Shown: positions 5,610 to 13,462 of the stretch, piece by piece
Numbering within the stretch: position 1 is the stretch's first letter
Layout: each line of letters begins with the position of its first letter
DNA from: JABCPE02 sp963519075
GTDB taxonomy: Bacteria; Bacteroidota; Bacteroidia; Flavobacteriales; Weeksellaceae
DNA: 13,923 nt
NCBI GenBank assembly: GCA_963519075.1
Contig: CAUQMH010000040.1
Coordinates: 1 to 13,923, forward strand
Direction: 5' to 3'
Notes under the pieces: generated by a model
Databases searched by the model: none
What the model was told of the DNA's origin: nothing
What the model saw: the letters and a program-made list of their open reading frames with translations, nothing else
Program-made: the position numbers and the translations under genes

Positions 5610-7727
5610 ATGGGAAGAGATCTTAGATATACAAGAAATATTGGTATTGCTGCACACATCGATGCAGGGAAAACTACCACTACAGAGAGAATTTTATTTT
5701 ACACTGGTAAAACTCACAAGTTGGGTGAAACTCACCAAGGTACATCTCAGATGGACTGGATGGAGCAAGAGGCTGAAAGAGGGATTACAATTACCTCTGC
5801 GGCTACTACTTGTAACTGGAATTTCCCAACTGACCAAGGAAAAGTTTTACCAGAAACTAAAGGATACCACTTTAACATCATCGATACCCCAGGGCACGTT
5901 GACTTTACTGTAGAGGTAAACCGTTCTTTGAGAGTATTGGATGGGTTAGTGTTCTTGTTCTCAGCGGTTGACGGAGTAGAGCCACAGTCAGAAACTAACT
6001 GGAGATTGGCTGACAACTACAAAGTTGCGAGAATGGGATTCGTAAACAAAATGGACAGACAAGGAGCTGATTTCTTGGCGGTTTGCCGTCAAGTAAAAGA
6101 AATGTTAGGTTCTAATGCTGTTCCTATCGTATTACCAATCGGAGCTGAAGAAGACTTCAAAGGAGTGGTAGACCTTATCAAGAATAGAGCTATTGTTTGG
6201 CACGAAGATACTCAAGGTATGACATTTGATGTAGTTCCAATTCCAGAAGATATGAAAGCTGATGTATTGGAATACAGACAAAACCTTGTGGAAAATGTGG
6301 CAGAGTATGATGAGTCTTTATTGGAAAAATTCTTTGAAGATCCAGATTCTATCACAGAAGAAGAAATCAATGAAGCTTTAAGAAAAGCTACTATTGATTT
6401 GTCTATTATCCCAATGACTTGTGGTTCTTCATTTAAGAACAAAGGAGTTCAGTTTATGTTGGATGCTGTATGTAAATACCTTCCCTCTCCACTAGATAAA
6501 GATGATATCAAAGGAACTGACCCTAAAACTGACGCTGAAATCACAAGAAAACCAGATGTAAATGAGCCATTTGCTGCATTAGCATTTAAGATTGCTACTG
6601 ACCCTTATGTAGGTAGATTGGCATTCTTTAGAGCTTATTCTGGTAAATTGGATGCAGGTTCTTATGTATTGAACACAAGATCTGATTCTAAAGAAAGAAT
6701 CTCAAGAATCTATCAGATGCACGCGAATAAGCAAAACCCTGTAGAATACATCGAAGCAGGAGATATCGGTGCGGCTGTAGGATTTAAAGATATCAAAACT
6801 GGGGATACACTTTGTGATGAAAAGAACCCTATCGTTCTTGAATCTATGATTTTCCCAGATCCGGTAATCGGTATCGCTGTTGAACCTAAAACTAAAGCTG
6901 ACCAAGATAAAATGGGTAACGCTTTAGCTAAGTTGGCAGAAGAGGATCCTACTTTCCAAGTGAAAACAGATGAAGCATCTGGACAAACTATCATCTCAGG
7001 AATGGGAGAGCTTCACTTAGATATCATCGTAGACCGTCTAAGAAGAGAGTTCAAGGTAGAAGTAAACCAAGGACAGCCGCAAGTAGAGTACAAAGAATCT
7101 CTTACAGCTACAGCTAACCACAGAGAAGTTTACAAAAAACAAACTGGGGGTAGAGGTAAATTCGCGGATATCATCTTCGAAATTGGTCCTGCTGATGAAG
7201 GAAAAACAGGTCTTGAATTCATCAACGAAATTAAAGGTGGTAACATTCCAAAAGAATTTATCCCTTCTGTTGAAAAAGGATTCAAAGAAGCTATGAAAAA
7301 TGGTCCTTTGGCTGGATTTGAGATTGAAGGAATTAAAGTTACACTAAAAGATGGTTCTTTCCACCCAGTGGACTCTGACCAACTTTCATTCGAATTAGCT
7401 GCTAAACTTGGATTTAGAGAAGCTGGTAAAGCTGCTAAACCAGTAATCATGGAGCCTATCATGAAATTGGAGGTTGTTACTCCAGAAGAATACATGGGGG
7501 ATATCGTAGGTGACCTTAACAGAAGAAGAGGTACAGTAAATGGTATGGATGATAGAAATAATGCTAAAGTTATCAAAGCATTTGTTCCATTAGCAGAAAT
7601 GTTTGGATATGTAACAGCTCTTAGAACATTATCTTCTGGTAGAGCAACATCTTCTATGGAGTTTGAAAAATATGAGCCAGCTCCACAGAATGTGGCTGAA
7701 GAAGTAATAGCTAAAGCAAGAGGTTAA
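5610..7727 (+). CDS. fusA: Translation elongation factor G
   Basis: EF-G is the GTPase that moves tRNAs and mRNA through the ribosome and, with RRF, splits ribosomes. The 705-residue protein has the usual length. GTPase motifs: G1 AHIDAGKT (15-22), switch I RGITITSAATT (58-68), G3 DTPGHVDF (92-99) with the catalytic His96, and G4 NKMD (146-149). Domains II-V follow in full, including the MGELHLDIIVDRL segment of domain III and the YVTALRTLSSGRA segment near the C-terminus. It starts six bases after rpsG. No sign that this is the second, non-translocating EF-G paralogue found in some bacteria: its place in the str operon argues it is the main one. Confidence 0.99.
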   Translation: MGRDLRYTRNIGIAAHIDAGKTTTTERILFYTGKTHKLGETHQGTSQMDWMEQEAERGITITSAATTCNWNFPTDQGKVLPETKGYHFNIIDTPGHVDFTVEVNRSLRVLDGLVFLFSAVDGVEPQSETNWRLADNYKVARMGFVNKMDRQGADFLAVCRQVKEMLGSNAVPIVLPIGAEEDFKGVVDLIKNRAIVWHEDTQGMTFDVVPIPEDMKADVLEYRQNLVENVAEYDESLLEKFFEDPDSITEEEINEALRKATIDLSIIPMTCGSSFKNKGVQFMLDAVCKYLPSPLDKDDIKGTDPKTDAEITRKPDVNEPFAALAFKIATDPYVGRLAFFRAYSGKLDAGSYVLNTRSDSKERISRIYQMHANKQNPVEYIEAGDIGAAVGFKDIKTGDTLCDEKNPIVLESMIFPDPVIGIAVEPKTKADQDKMGNALAKLAEEDPTFQVKTDEASGQTIISGMGELHLDIIVDRLRREFKVEVNQGQPQVEYKESLTATANHREVYKKQTGGRGKFADIIFEIGPADEGKTGLEFINEIKGGNIPKEFIPSVEKGFKEAMKNGPLAGFEIEGIKVTLKDGSFHPVDSDQLSFELAAKLGFREAGKAAKPVIMEPIMKLEVVTPEEYMGDIVGDLNRRRGTVNGMDDRNNAKVIKAFVPLAEMFGYVTALRTLSSGRATSSMEFEKYEPAPQNVAEEVIAKARG

Positions 7728-7744
7728 TTAAAATTTAGATTAAA

Positions 7745-8050
7745 ATGTCACAAAGAATCAGAATAAAATTAAAATCTTACGATTACAATTTAGTAGATAA
7801 ATCTGCTGAGAAAATCGTAAAAACAGTAAAATCTACAGGTGCTGTAGTAAATGGGCCAATCCCATTACCTACTCACAAGAGAATCTTTACTGTGCTTAGA
7901 TCTCCGCATGTTAATAAAAAAGCAAGAGAACAATTCCAGCTTTCTGCACACAAGAGATTGATGGATATCTACTCTTCTTCTTCTAAGACTGTAGATGCTC
8001 TTATGAAGTTAGAATTACCAAGCGGTGTAGATGTAGAAATCAAAGTTTGA
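7745..8050 (+). CDS. rpsJ: 30S ribosomal protein S10 (NusE)
   Basis: S10 is a 30S head protein that also takes part in transcription antitermination as NusE. The 101-residue protein matches the family over its length: RIRIKLKSYDYNLVD (4-18), the GPIPLPTHKRIFTVLRSPHVNKKAREQF region (37-64) that forms the ribosome-binding loop, and the C-terminal VDVEIKV. It begins 17 bases after fusA, the last gene of this str operon. It is not followed by rplC-rplD-rplW as in the classical S10 operon; instead a terminator comes within 35 bases, so S10 is transcribed with EF-G rather than with the large ribosomal cluster. Confidence 0.99.
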   Translation: MSQRIRIKLKSYDYNLVDKSAEKIVKTVKSTGAVVNGPIPLPTHKRIFTVLRSPHVNKKAREQFQLSAHKRLMDIYSSSSKTVDALMKLELPSGVDVEIKV

Positions 8051-8083
8051 TAAAACAATGTATTTATACATTTTGCTATGATA

Positions 8084-8120
8084 AAAATCCTTTCCTAAGA
8101 AATTGGGAAAGGGTTTTCTT
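8084..8120 (+). terminator. Intrinsic terminator after rpsJ with GAAA loop
   Basis: The left arm 8084-8098 pairs with 8103-8117, around CCTTTCC / GGAAAGG, with two G-T wobble pairs and a GAAA tetraloop (8099-8102), then a T-rich tail. A smaller AT hairpin (AATGTAT 8057-8063 with ATACATT 8066-8072) precedes it. This closes the str operon. Confidence 0.88.
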
Positions 8121-8129
8121 TATTTAAAA

Positions 8130-8137
8130 TACTTTTG
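8130..8137 (+). promoter_or_regulatory. -7 box upstream of the AI-2E transporter gene
   Basis: TACTTTTG, the same box as at rpsL, 25 bases before the ATG at 8163 and just after the rpsJ terminator. No TTG occurs at the expected -33 distance because that region is the terminator stem, so this promoter is probably weaker. Confidence 0.6.
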
Positions 8138-8162
8138 ATATTATTGCAGAATAAATTTTAGT

Positions 8163-9233
8163 ATGGGAAATCAAATTAGTAACAACAAAATCAGACAGAT
8201 AATCCTGCTGGGGATGATTTTTGGATTTTTGTTTTTGATAGGATTAAATTTAAGTAATTTTCTGCCATCATTTCTGGGCGCGATTACACTTTATGTTATT
8301 TTCCGAGATTATTATTTTAAGCTTACAGAGGTCAGAAAATGGAAACCTTGGGTGGCGATTGGCTTCTTGATGTTGCTTTCCCTTTTGGTTATAATCGTTC
8401 CGTTTTATTACATCGCAGAAACATTGGTGGTAAAGCTGGCAAATTCCCGAGAATATATAGAGATAGCCATAGAGAATGCCAATCAAATCCATCAATATAT
8501 AAAGGATAAGACGGGCTATGATATCATGAATTCCATTGACATAAAAAAAGTAGGTGAGTGGGCGACGGTTTATACCTCATCCTTGTTGAATACGACAGTG
8601 GATATCGTTACTACGGTCGTTATGGCATATTTCATTTTGTATTTTATGCTGGTGAATTCGCGAGCAATGGAAAGAGCTTTGGAGAAAGCTGTTCCGTTGA
8701 AAAAATCTAATATCAATAAGATAGGCGAGCGTTTCCGAAAACTTATCATTGCCAATGTGGTGGGAATTCCTGTGGTAGCCATTGGGCAGGGGCTTACAGT
8801 TTTCATAGGGTATCTCATTTTTGAGGTTTCTAGTCCGTTTTTCTTATTTATTTTAACGGCTATGGCATCGCTTATTCCTATTGTGGGAGGGGCGATTGTC
8901 TATGTTCCTGTGTCACTTATGCTGCTGGCGAGCCAAAATCCAGTGGGAGCGGCGGGAGTTCTATTTTTCGGTTTTCTTTCCGCTGGAGTGGATAACATTC
9001 TGAGATTCACATTCTTAAAAAGAATAGAAAACATCCACCCGCTGAATTCTGTATTCGGGATTATTTTAGGGTTGAAGATTTTCGGCTTTATCGGGTTGAT
9101 TTTTGGACCGATATTGATTTCCATTACTGTATTGCTGATTCAAGTTTATCATGATGAATTTTCTGAAAATGATAAAAAAGAAGAAAACGACACAGCTAAA
9201 ACTGAAGAAATTTCTGAAAATATATCCTTGTAA
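8163..9233 (+). CDS. AI-2E family (PerM/YdiK-type) inner-membrane transporter
   Basis: A 356-residue integral membrane protein of the AI-2E transporter family (UPF0118). Members have been tied to autoinducer-2 export, Na+/H+ exchange or other efflux, so the substrate is not predictable. Membrane segments appear at about 13-50 (two), 60-85, 140-165, and a C-terminal group from about 200 to 330. Between the third and fourth lies a soluble section (about 88-135). The family signature is the C-terminal VDNILRFTFLKRIENIHPLNSVFGIILGLKIFGFIGLIFGP region, with the typical D-N near the start and the G-rich end. The cytoplasmic tail (about 333-356) is charged. It has its own -7 box and no close downstream partner, so it is probably monocistronic. 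Confidence 0.9.
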   Translation: MGNQISNNKIRQIILLGMIFGFLFLIGLNLSNFLPSFLGAITLYVIFRDYYFKLTEVRKWKPWVAIGFLMLLSLLVIIVPFYYIAETLVVKLANSREYIEIAIENANQIHQYIKDKTGYDIMNSIDIKKVGEWATVYTSSLLNTTVDIVTTVVMAYFILYFMLVNSRAMERALEKAVPLKKSNINKIGERFRKLIIANVVGIPVVAIGQGLTVFIGYLIFEVSSPFFLFILTAMASLIPIVGGAIVYVPVSLMLLASQNPVGAAGVLFFGFLSAGVDNILRFTFLKRIENIHPLNSVFGIILGLKIFGFIGLIFGPILISITVLLIQVYHDEFSENDKKEENDTAKTEEISENISL

Positions 9234-9320
9234 AAGGGATGAAATAGACATATTTAAAAAATTAACATTTTAAGATGTAAAATTTTAATGATTTGTTAAT
9301 TTTAGTTAAAAAAATAACCG

Positions 9321-9328
9321 TAAATTTG
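9321..9328 (+). promoter_or_regulatory. -7 box upstream of the TonB-dependent receptor gene
   Basis: TAAATTTG fits TAnnTTTG exactly and ends 33 bases before the ATG at 9362. The nearest upstream TTG (9293-9295) is 25 bases away, longer than usual, so the -33 element is uncertain. The 128-base gap before the gene (9234-9361) is very AT-rich and holds nothing else convincing. No Fur-like box could be recognised. Confidence 0.6.
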
Positions 9329-9361
9329 CGATATTTAAAATTTAGAAAACCAAAAAATTTT

Positions 9362-11911
9362 ATGAAGACAAACTTTTTAAGGAGATCTGCGATAGCAGCA
9401 GTGACTTTAACAACGGCAAGTTTTTATTTTGCACAAGAGGAAACCCAAGGTTCAGAAAAGAACATTGATGAAGTAGTCCTTGTGGGAGTAGCAGACATTG
9501 CAAAAGACAGAAAAACTCCAGTAGCGGTTTCTACTGTAAAATCTGCTCAAATCATTGAGAGATTAGGAAACCAAGAAATGACAGAAGTGCTTAACACTAC
9601 ACCATCTGTGTACGCGACTAAGTCTGGTGGTGGTTTTGGTGATGGAGGAATCACAATGCGTGGTTTCGAATCTAGAAACATCGCTGTGATGGTAAATGGT
9701 ATGCCAGTGAACGATATGGAAGGAGGTGCAGTGTATTTTTCTAACTGGACAGGACTTTCAGATGTTACAAGTACCATTCAGGTTCAGAGAGGTTTAGGTT
9801 CATCTAAATTAGCAATTGCTTCTGTAGGGGGAACTATGAACTTCATTACGCGTGCAGCAGACATGAAAAAAGGAGGTGTTGTAAGAATAGGAGTTGGAAA
9901 CAATGACTATCACAAGGCTTCTTTCTCATATAATACAGGTAAAACAGAAAGCGGTTGGTCTACATCTATCTTGATGAGTAGAGCAGCTGGTTCTTATTAT
10001 GTACAAAATACTGATTTCGAAGCTTATGCATACTATTTTGCTTTAGGATTTGAGCCAAATAAAAAACATAACTTCCAGTTTACTATAACATCTTCTCCTC
10101 AGTGGCACGAGCAAAGAGGGTATACAAGTACAATACAAGATTATATAAAATATAATCCAGATCATGATGGGAACCCATACAGACAGTATAACCCAGATTA
10201 TGGATACTATACAGATGCAGCAGGAAAAAGAAGAGCATTGTCTAACAAATCTAACTTCTATGCAAAACCAGTAATGATGTTCAACTGGGATTGGAACATT
10301 ACTCCAAAATCTAAATTGAGCACTGTACTATACGCTTCTAATGGTAGAGGTGGAGGAACAGGTGATTTAGGAAAAGTAGGAGGAAAAAGAATTACTGATG
10401 CTTCTTTCAGAGATGCTGATGGACATATAAACTATGATGCTATCTTCGCAGCGAATGCAGCAGTAGATGCGAATGCAGCAGGAACAGGAGCAGGATCTAC
10501 CCTTATAAGAAGAGCATCTATGAACTCACACAACTGGTATGGTATTTTAGCAAATTTCCAACACAAAATAAATGATAACTGGAATTTCTCCATAGGAACA
10601 GACGACAGATATTACTATGGATACCACTACCAAATGCTTTCCCATCTATATGGAGCTAATGGATATAAAGATGATTCTAATATAAATAATGCTGTTCCAA
10701 AAGTAGTTACAAGAGTACATGATTATAAAAAACTTCCGTGGAATCCTTTTGGAGGAAAAACATTAGGTAGAGAGGAGCATATAGGATATAGTAATGATGG
10801 GGAAGTACTATGGTATAGTGGTTTCGGACAGGTAGAGTTTACTAAAAATAATTTCTCTGCATTCATACAAGGGTCTATTTCTAATCAAGCTTATAGAAGA
10901 ATAGATAATTTTAAAGCATATGAAGAAGGACCTACAGTTCTAACTAGTGGGCAAGTAATTTACAGAAAAACAAGCTTTAAAAACCTGATAGGATATAATG
11001 TAAAAGGGGGAGCTAACTATAACATTAATGAAAACCATAATGTTTTCGCGAATCTAGGTTTCTATAGCAAGCAGCCGTTTATGTCAGCGGTATATCCAAA
11101 TAACCAACAGGTATTGAATCCTAACTTGACAAACGAGAAAATATTCTCTGCAGAGGTAGGATATGGTTTTAGATCTTCTAAATTCAATGCAAACCTTAAC
11201 CTATACAGAACTGAATGGAAAGATAGATGGGCGAGAATTCCAAATCAAACATTTGTAACAGCATCAGGTAATGTTACAGGATATTCAGAAATCAGCGGTA
11301 TCACTCAGGTTCACATGGGGGTAGAAGTAGATGCTACATATAAACCAGTGAAATTCCTAGAATTACAAGGTATGTTCTCTTACGGAGACTACAGATATAA
11401 AGGAAATGCTACAGGAACTGATTTTGATGAAAGCAATAATCCTGTTACAACAACAGGAGGAAGTACTACACTGTACTTAGATAAAGTAAAAGTAGGAGGA
11501 AGCGGAAACAGCAGTATTCCACAACTTACAGCTTCTTTAGGAGCTACTATCAAACCGATAAGTGATTTGAGCATCTATGGAACTTGGAGATTTGTAGGAA
11601 ATCTTTATTCAGCAGTTAATACAAATGACTACAAGACTGTTGCAAGACAAGAGCAAGGAGCTCTTAGACTTCCAGATTACAATCTTTTAGACTTAGGTGT
11701 TTCATACAAACTAAGATTAAGAGAGCGTTCTCAGTACTTTACTTTTGGAGCGAATGTGTATAATGTAATAGACACTTACTACATTTCTGATGCTTCTACA
11801 AGTATCCATGCTACTGGTGCAAGTACTACATACAAAGGAATCGATACAAAAAACAAAGTATTCTTTGGTGCTGGAAGAACTTGGGCTGCTAGTGTAGCGT
11901 TCAACTTCTAA
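9362..11911 (+). CDS. TonB-dependent outer-membrane receptor
   Basis: An 849-residue outer-membrane beta-barrel receptor that imports a ligand with energy from TonB-ExbBD. The ATG at 9362 gives a good signal peptide: basic MKTNFLRR, a hydrophobic stretch to about residue 23, and a likely cleavage near YFA/QEE. An in-frame TTG at 9293 exists but lies upstream of the promoter box. The TonB-box-like NIDEVVLVG (34-42) is followed by the plug domain (about 50-172) with ITMRGFESRNIAVMVNGMP and the IQVQRGLGSSKL...GGTMNFIT end. The rest is the barrel, ending AASVAFNF with the terminal Phe expected of outer-membrane proteins. There is no N-terminal carboxypeptidase-like extension and no SusD gene beside it, so it is not a SusC-type glycan importer; a siderophore, heme-like or other metal-chelate ligand is a guess. 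Residues 364-375 hold an internal duplication. Confidence 0.95.
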   Translation: MKTNFLRRSAIAAVTLTTASFYFAQEETQGSEKNIDEVVLVGVADIAKDRKTPVAVSTVKSAQIIERLGNQEMTEVLNTTPSVYATKSGGGFGDGGITMRGFESRNIAVMVNGMPVNDMEGGAVYFSNWTGLSDVTSTIQVQRGLGSSKLAIASVGGTMNFITRAADMKKGGVVRIGVGNNDYHKASFSYNTGKTESGWSTSILMSRAAGSYYVQNTDFEAYAYYFALGFEPNKKHNFQFTITSSPQWHEQRGYTSTIQDYIKYNPDHDGNPYRQYNPDYGYYTDAAGKRRALSNKSNFYAKPVMMFNWDWNITPKSKLSTVLYASNGRGGGTGDLGKVGGKRITDASFRDADGHINYDAIFAANAAVDANAAGTGAGSTLIRRASMNSHNWYGILANFQHKINDNWNFSIGTDDRYYYGYHYQMLSHLYGANGYKDDSNINNAVPKVVTRVHDYKKLPWNPFGGKTLGREEHIGYSNDGEVLWYSGFGQVEFTKNNFSAFIQGSISNQAYRRIDNFKAYEEGPTVLTSGQVIYRKTSFKNLIGYNVKGGANYNINENHNVFANLGFYSKQPFMSAVYPNNQQVLNPNLTNEKIFSAEVGYGFRSSKFNANLNLYRTEWKDRWARIPNQTFVTASGNVTGYSEISGITQVHMGVEVDATYKPVKFLELQGMFSYGDYRYKGNATGTDFDESNNPVTTTGGSTTLYLDKVKVGGSGNSSIPQLTASLGATIKPISDLSIYGTWRFVGNLYSAVNTNDYKTVARQEQGALRLPDYNLLDLGVSYKLRLRERSQYFTFGANVYNVIDTYYISDASTSIHATGASTTYKGIDTKNKVFFGAGRTWAASVAFNF
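10451..10481 (+). repeat. In-frame 18-bp duplication in the receptor gene
   Basis: GCGAATGCAGCAG occurs at 10451-10463 and again at 10469-10481, giving ANAAVD then ANAAGT, followed by GAGS. The stretch is small-residue rich and most likely sits in a surface loop of the barrel, where such slippage is tolerated. Confidence 0.75.
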
Positions 11912-11937
11912 TAAAAAACCAAGAAGATAATAAATGG

Positions 11938-11969
11938 AAATCCTAACTTTAATTAGTTAGGATTTTTTT
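11938..11969 (+). terminator. Intrinsic terminator after the TonB-dependent receptor gene
   Basis: Ten-base perfect stem AAATCCTAAC (11938-11947) with GTTAGGATTT (11956-11965), an eight-base loop and a T run to 11969. It starts 26 bases after the receptor stop. The next promoter box begins on its last T. Confidence 0.92.
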
Positions 11970-11976
11970 ATATTTG
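11969..11976 (+). promoter_or_regulatory. -7 box upstream of the small membrane protein and asd
   Basis: TATATTTG fits TAnnTTTG and ends 23 bases before the ATG at 12000. The -33 region would fall inside the receptor terminator hairpin, and no TTG is present there. It likely drives the 138-residue membrane protein and asd together, since asd has no clear box of its own. Confidence 0.55.
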
Positions 11977-11999
11977 CGTTTCTAATTATTCAGAATAAA

Positions 12000-12416
12000 A
12001 TGGAGGAATTATTTAATAGTGTATATAGTACCCACAAGGGAATTTCTTTTTCCACAGTGGTTGTTTTTGGAGCGTTTATTTTTTTAATATTACAGGTTCA
12101 TCTTAGTTATAAAGGGAGAATATCAGATGTTTTGAGAAAAACAAGTTTTTTCTCGATGATATTGTTATATATACAGGGGATATTGGGTGTTTTTTTAGGA
12201 ATTTATTCACCAGAGTTCTCAGAGACTTCGGGATTTTCTTCGTATTTTAGGCTTTTTGAGTACGGAATAATTATCCTGACCTGTGCAGGAATGATAACCT
12301 ATGTATACATGTTTCTAAAAAACAATCAAATTTTAACCCTAAAAATGCTAATCATCGCACTGGTGGCGGCGTTACTTTTTGAGTATGCATACCCTTGGAG
12401 AATGATTTTTGGATAA
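12000..12416 (+). CDS. Four-helix small membrane protein, function unknown
   Basis: A 138-residue protein with four predicted membrane helices at about 16-36, 48-69, 84-106 and 113-133. Short loops and a conserved-looking YPW near the end are visible. I do not recognise it with certainty. Size, topology and the final (F)E-x-x...PW layout recall a family of short Bacteroidota proteins often labelled cytochrome-b-like, in which helix 3 begins with Glu-His. Here that place reads LFEYG (Tyr88), so a heme-ligand histidine would be missing; His12 and His34 are the only histidines. Upstream is a TATATTTG box; asd begins 22 bases after the stop, so the two are probably co-transcribed. The gene is real by frame, promoter spacing and hydrophobic pattern; the function is open. 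Confidence 0.75.
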   Translation: MEELFNSVYSTHKGISFSTVVVFGAFIFLILQVHLSYKGRISDVLRKTSFFSMILLYIQGILGVFLGIYSPEFSETSGFSSYFRLFEYGIIILTCAGMITYVYMFLKNNQILTLKMLIIALVAALLFEYAYPWRMIFG

Positions 12417-12438
12417 TTAAAAAATTGAATTTACTCAT

Positions 12439-13428
12439 ATGAAAATTGCGGTAGTGGGTGCTACAGGAATGGTAGGACAAATCATGCTGAAAGTTTTGGA
12501 AGAAAGAGATTTCCCTGTGAAGGAAATTATCCCAGTGGCTTCGGAAAAATCTGTCGGAAAAAAAATTAGTTTTAAAGGTAAAGAATACTCGGTCGTGTCC
12601 ATGCAGGATGCCATTGATATGAAGCCAGAGATAGCGCTGTTTTCGGCTGGTGGAGGGACATCTTTAGAGTTTGCACCGAAATTTGCGGTGGCAGGAACTA
12701 CGGTGATTGATAATTCTTCGGCTTGGAGAATGGACGCTACTAAAAAACTCGTCGTTCCAGAGATAAATGCCGATGTTTTGACCCAAGAAGATAAAATCAT
12801 CGCAAATCCTAACTGCTCTACGATTCAGCTGGTAATGATTCTAAATCCACTACATAGAAAATATGGACTGAAAAGAGTGATAGTGTCTACATATCAGTCG
12901 GTTACAGGAACGGGTAAGGCGGCAGTAGACCAGCTCAACCAAGAAATAAAAGGCGAAGAATGTGAGAAAGTTTATCCTTATCAGATTTTCAAGAATGCAC
13001 TTCCACACTGTGATGTTTTCGCTGATGATGACTACACGAAAGAGGAACTAAAACTGATGACCGAACCTAAAAAGATTTTGGGAGACAGCAGTTTTGAAAT
13101 CACAGCAACGGCAGTTCGTGTGCCTGTTCAGGGCGGACATTCGGAGAGTGTGAATATTGAGTTTAATGAAGACTTTGATATTGAGGAAGTTAAGCAGATT
13201 CTTTCAAACACGCCAGGCGTTATCGTGGAGGATGATGTGGCTAATAAAAAATATCCTATGCCGTTTTATTCCGAAGGGAAAGATGAGGTTTTTGTGGGGA
13301 GAATAAGAAGAGATAATTCCCAGCCAAAAACGCTCAACTGCTGGATAGTAGCCGATAATCTAAGAAAAGGAGCAGCTACAAACGCTGTCCAAATCGCAGA
13401 ATATTTGGTCAAAAATCAGTTGGTATAA
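12439..13428 (+). CDS. asd: Aspartate-semialdehyde dehydrogenase
   Basis: Makes L-aspartate 4-semialdehyde from aspartyl phosphate with NADPH, the branch point to diaminopimelate/lysine, threonine and methionine (cytoplasmic). The 329-residue protein has the N-terminal NADP-binding motif GATGMVGQ (7-14), the nucleophile Cys126 in NPNCSTIQ (123-130), Gln153 in TYQSVTGTGK, and the substrate-binding Arg227 and catalytic His234 in RVPVQGGHSES (227-237), with the same seven-residue Arg-His spacing as the E. coli enzyme. The start MKIAVVGATG is the standard one. Length fits the family's shorter, Gram-positive-like branch. It follows the small membrane protein by 22 bases. No lysine riboswitch or leader peptide is visible upstream. 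Confidence 0.98.
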   Translation: MKIAVVGATGMVGQIMLKVLEERDFPVKEIIPVASEKSVGKKISFKGKEYSVVSMQDAIDMKPEIALFSAGGGTSLEFAPKFAVAGTTVIDNSSAWRMDATKKLVVPEINADVLTQEDKIIANPNCSTIQLVMILNPLHRKYGLKRVIVSTYQSVTGTGKAAVDQLNQEIKGEECEKVYPYQIFKNALPHCDVFADDDYTKEELKLMTEPKKILGDSSFEITATAVRVPVQGGHSESVNIEFNEDFDIEEVKQILSNTPGVIVEDDVANKKYPMPFYSEGKDEVFVGRIRRDNSQPKTLNCWIVADNLRKGAATNAVQIAEYLVKNQLV

Positions 13429-13433
13429 TTTTG
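13404..13433 (+). promoter_or_regulatory. Candidate promoter of the DUF4407 gene, inside the end of asd
   Basis: TTTG (13404-13407), 18 bases, then TAATTTTG (13426-13433), close to the full Bacteroidota consensus. The box overlaps the asd stop codon and ends 29 bases before the ATG at 13463. The spacing makes this the second-best promoter in the window. It means the DUF4407 gene can be transcribed apart from asd. Confidence 0.65.
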
Positions 13434-13439
13434 GTATAA
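13420..13439 (+). repeat. Tandem 11-base repeat over the asd stop and promoter box
   Basis: TTGGTATAA occurs at 13420-13428 and 13431-13439, a period of 11 bases (about one helical turn). The first copy holds the asd stop codon and the start of the -7 box. It may be a pair of protein-binding half-sites or chance slippage. Confidence 0.6.
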
Positions 13440-13441
13440 CA

Positions 13442-13458
13442 CCGTACACATAGTACGG
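13442..13458 (+). promoter_or_regulatory. Hairpin in the leader of the DUF4407 gene
   Basis: CCGTAC (13442-13447) and GTACGG (13453-13458) form a perfect six-base stem with a five-base loop, four bases before the ATG. No T run follows, so it is not an intrinsic terminator. With the promoter at 13404-13433, transcription would start near the hairpin, so it could be a 5'-end mRNA stabiliser, a block to ribosome entry, or an operator. Confidence 0.55.
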
Positions 13459-13462
13459 AAAA

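Noticed and set aside
5467..5913. A 148-codon open frame across the rpsG-fusA junction
   Set aside because: It lies in another frame of two certain genes, is Leu/Lys-rich with no domain pattern, and is a shadow.
8057..8072. AT hairpin AATGTAT / ATACATT just after rpsJ as a separate terminator
   Set aside because: Only two bases lie between the arms, one G-C pair per arm and a short T run; the stronger terminator follows at 8084.
9258..9303. Inverted repeat AAAATTAACA / TGTTAATTTT, 26 bases apart, upstream of the TonB receptor gene
   Set aside because: All but four bases are A/T in an extremely AT-rich gap, so chance is likely; no match to a known iron-regulator box could be claimed.
9293..9361. 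23-residue N-terminal extension of the TonB-dependent receptor from TTG 9293
   Set aside because: It lies upstream of the TAAATTTG box and would bury the signal peptide; ATG 9362 gives a normal signal sequence.
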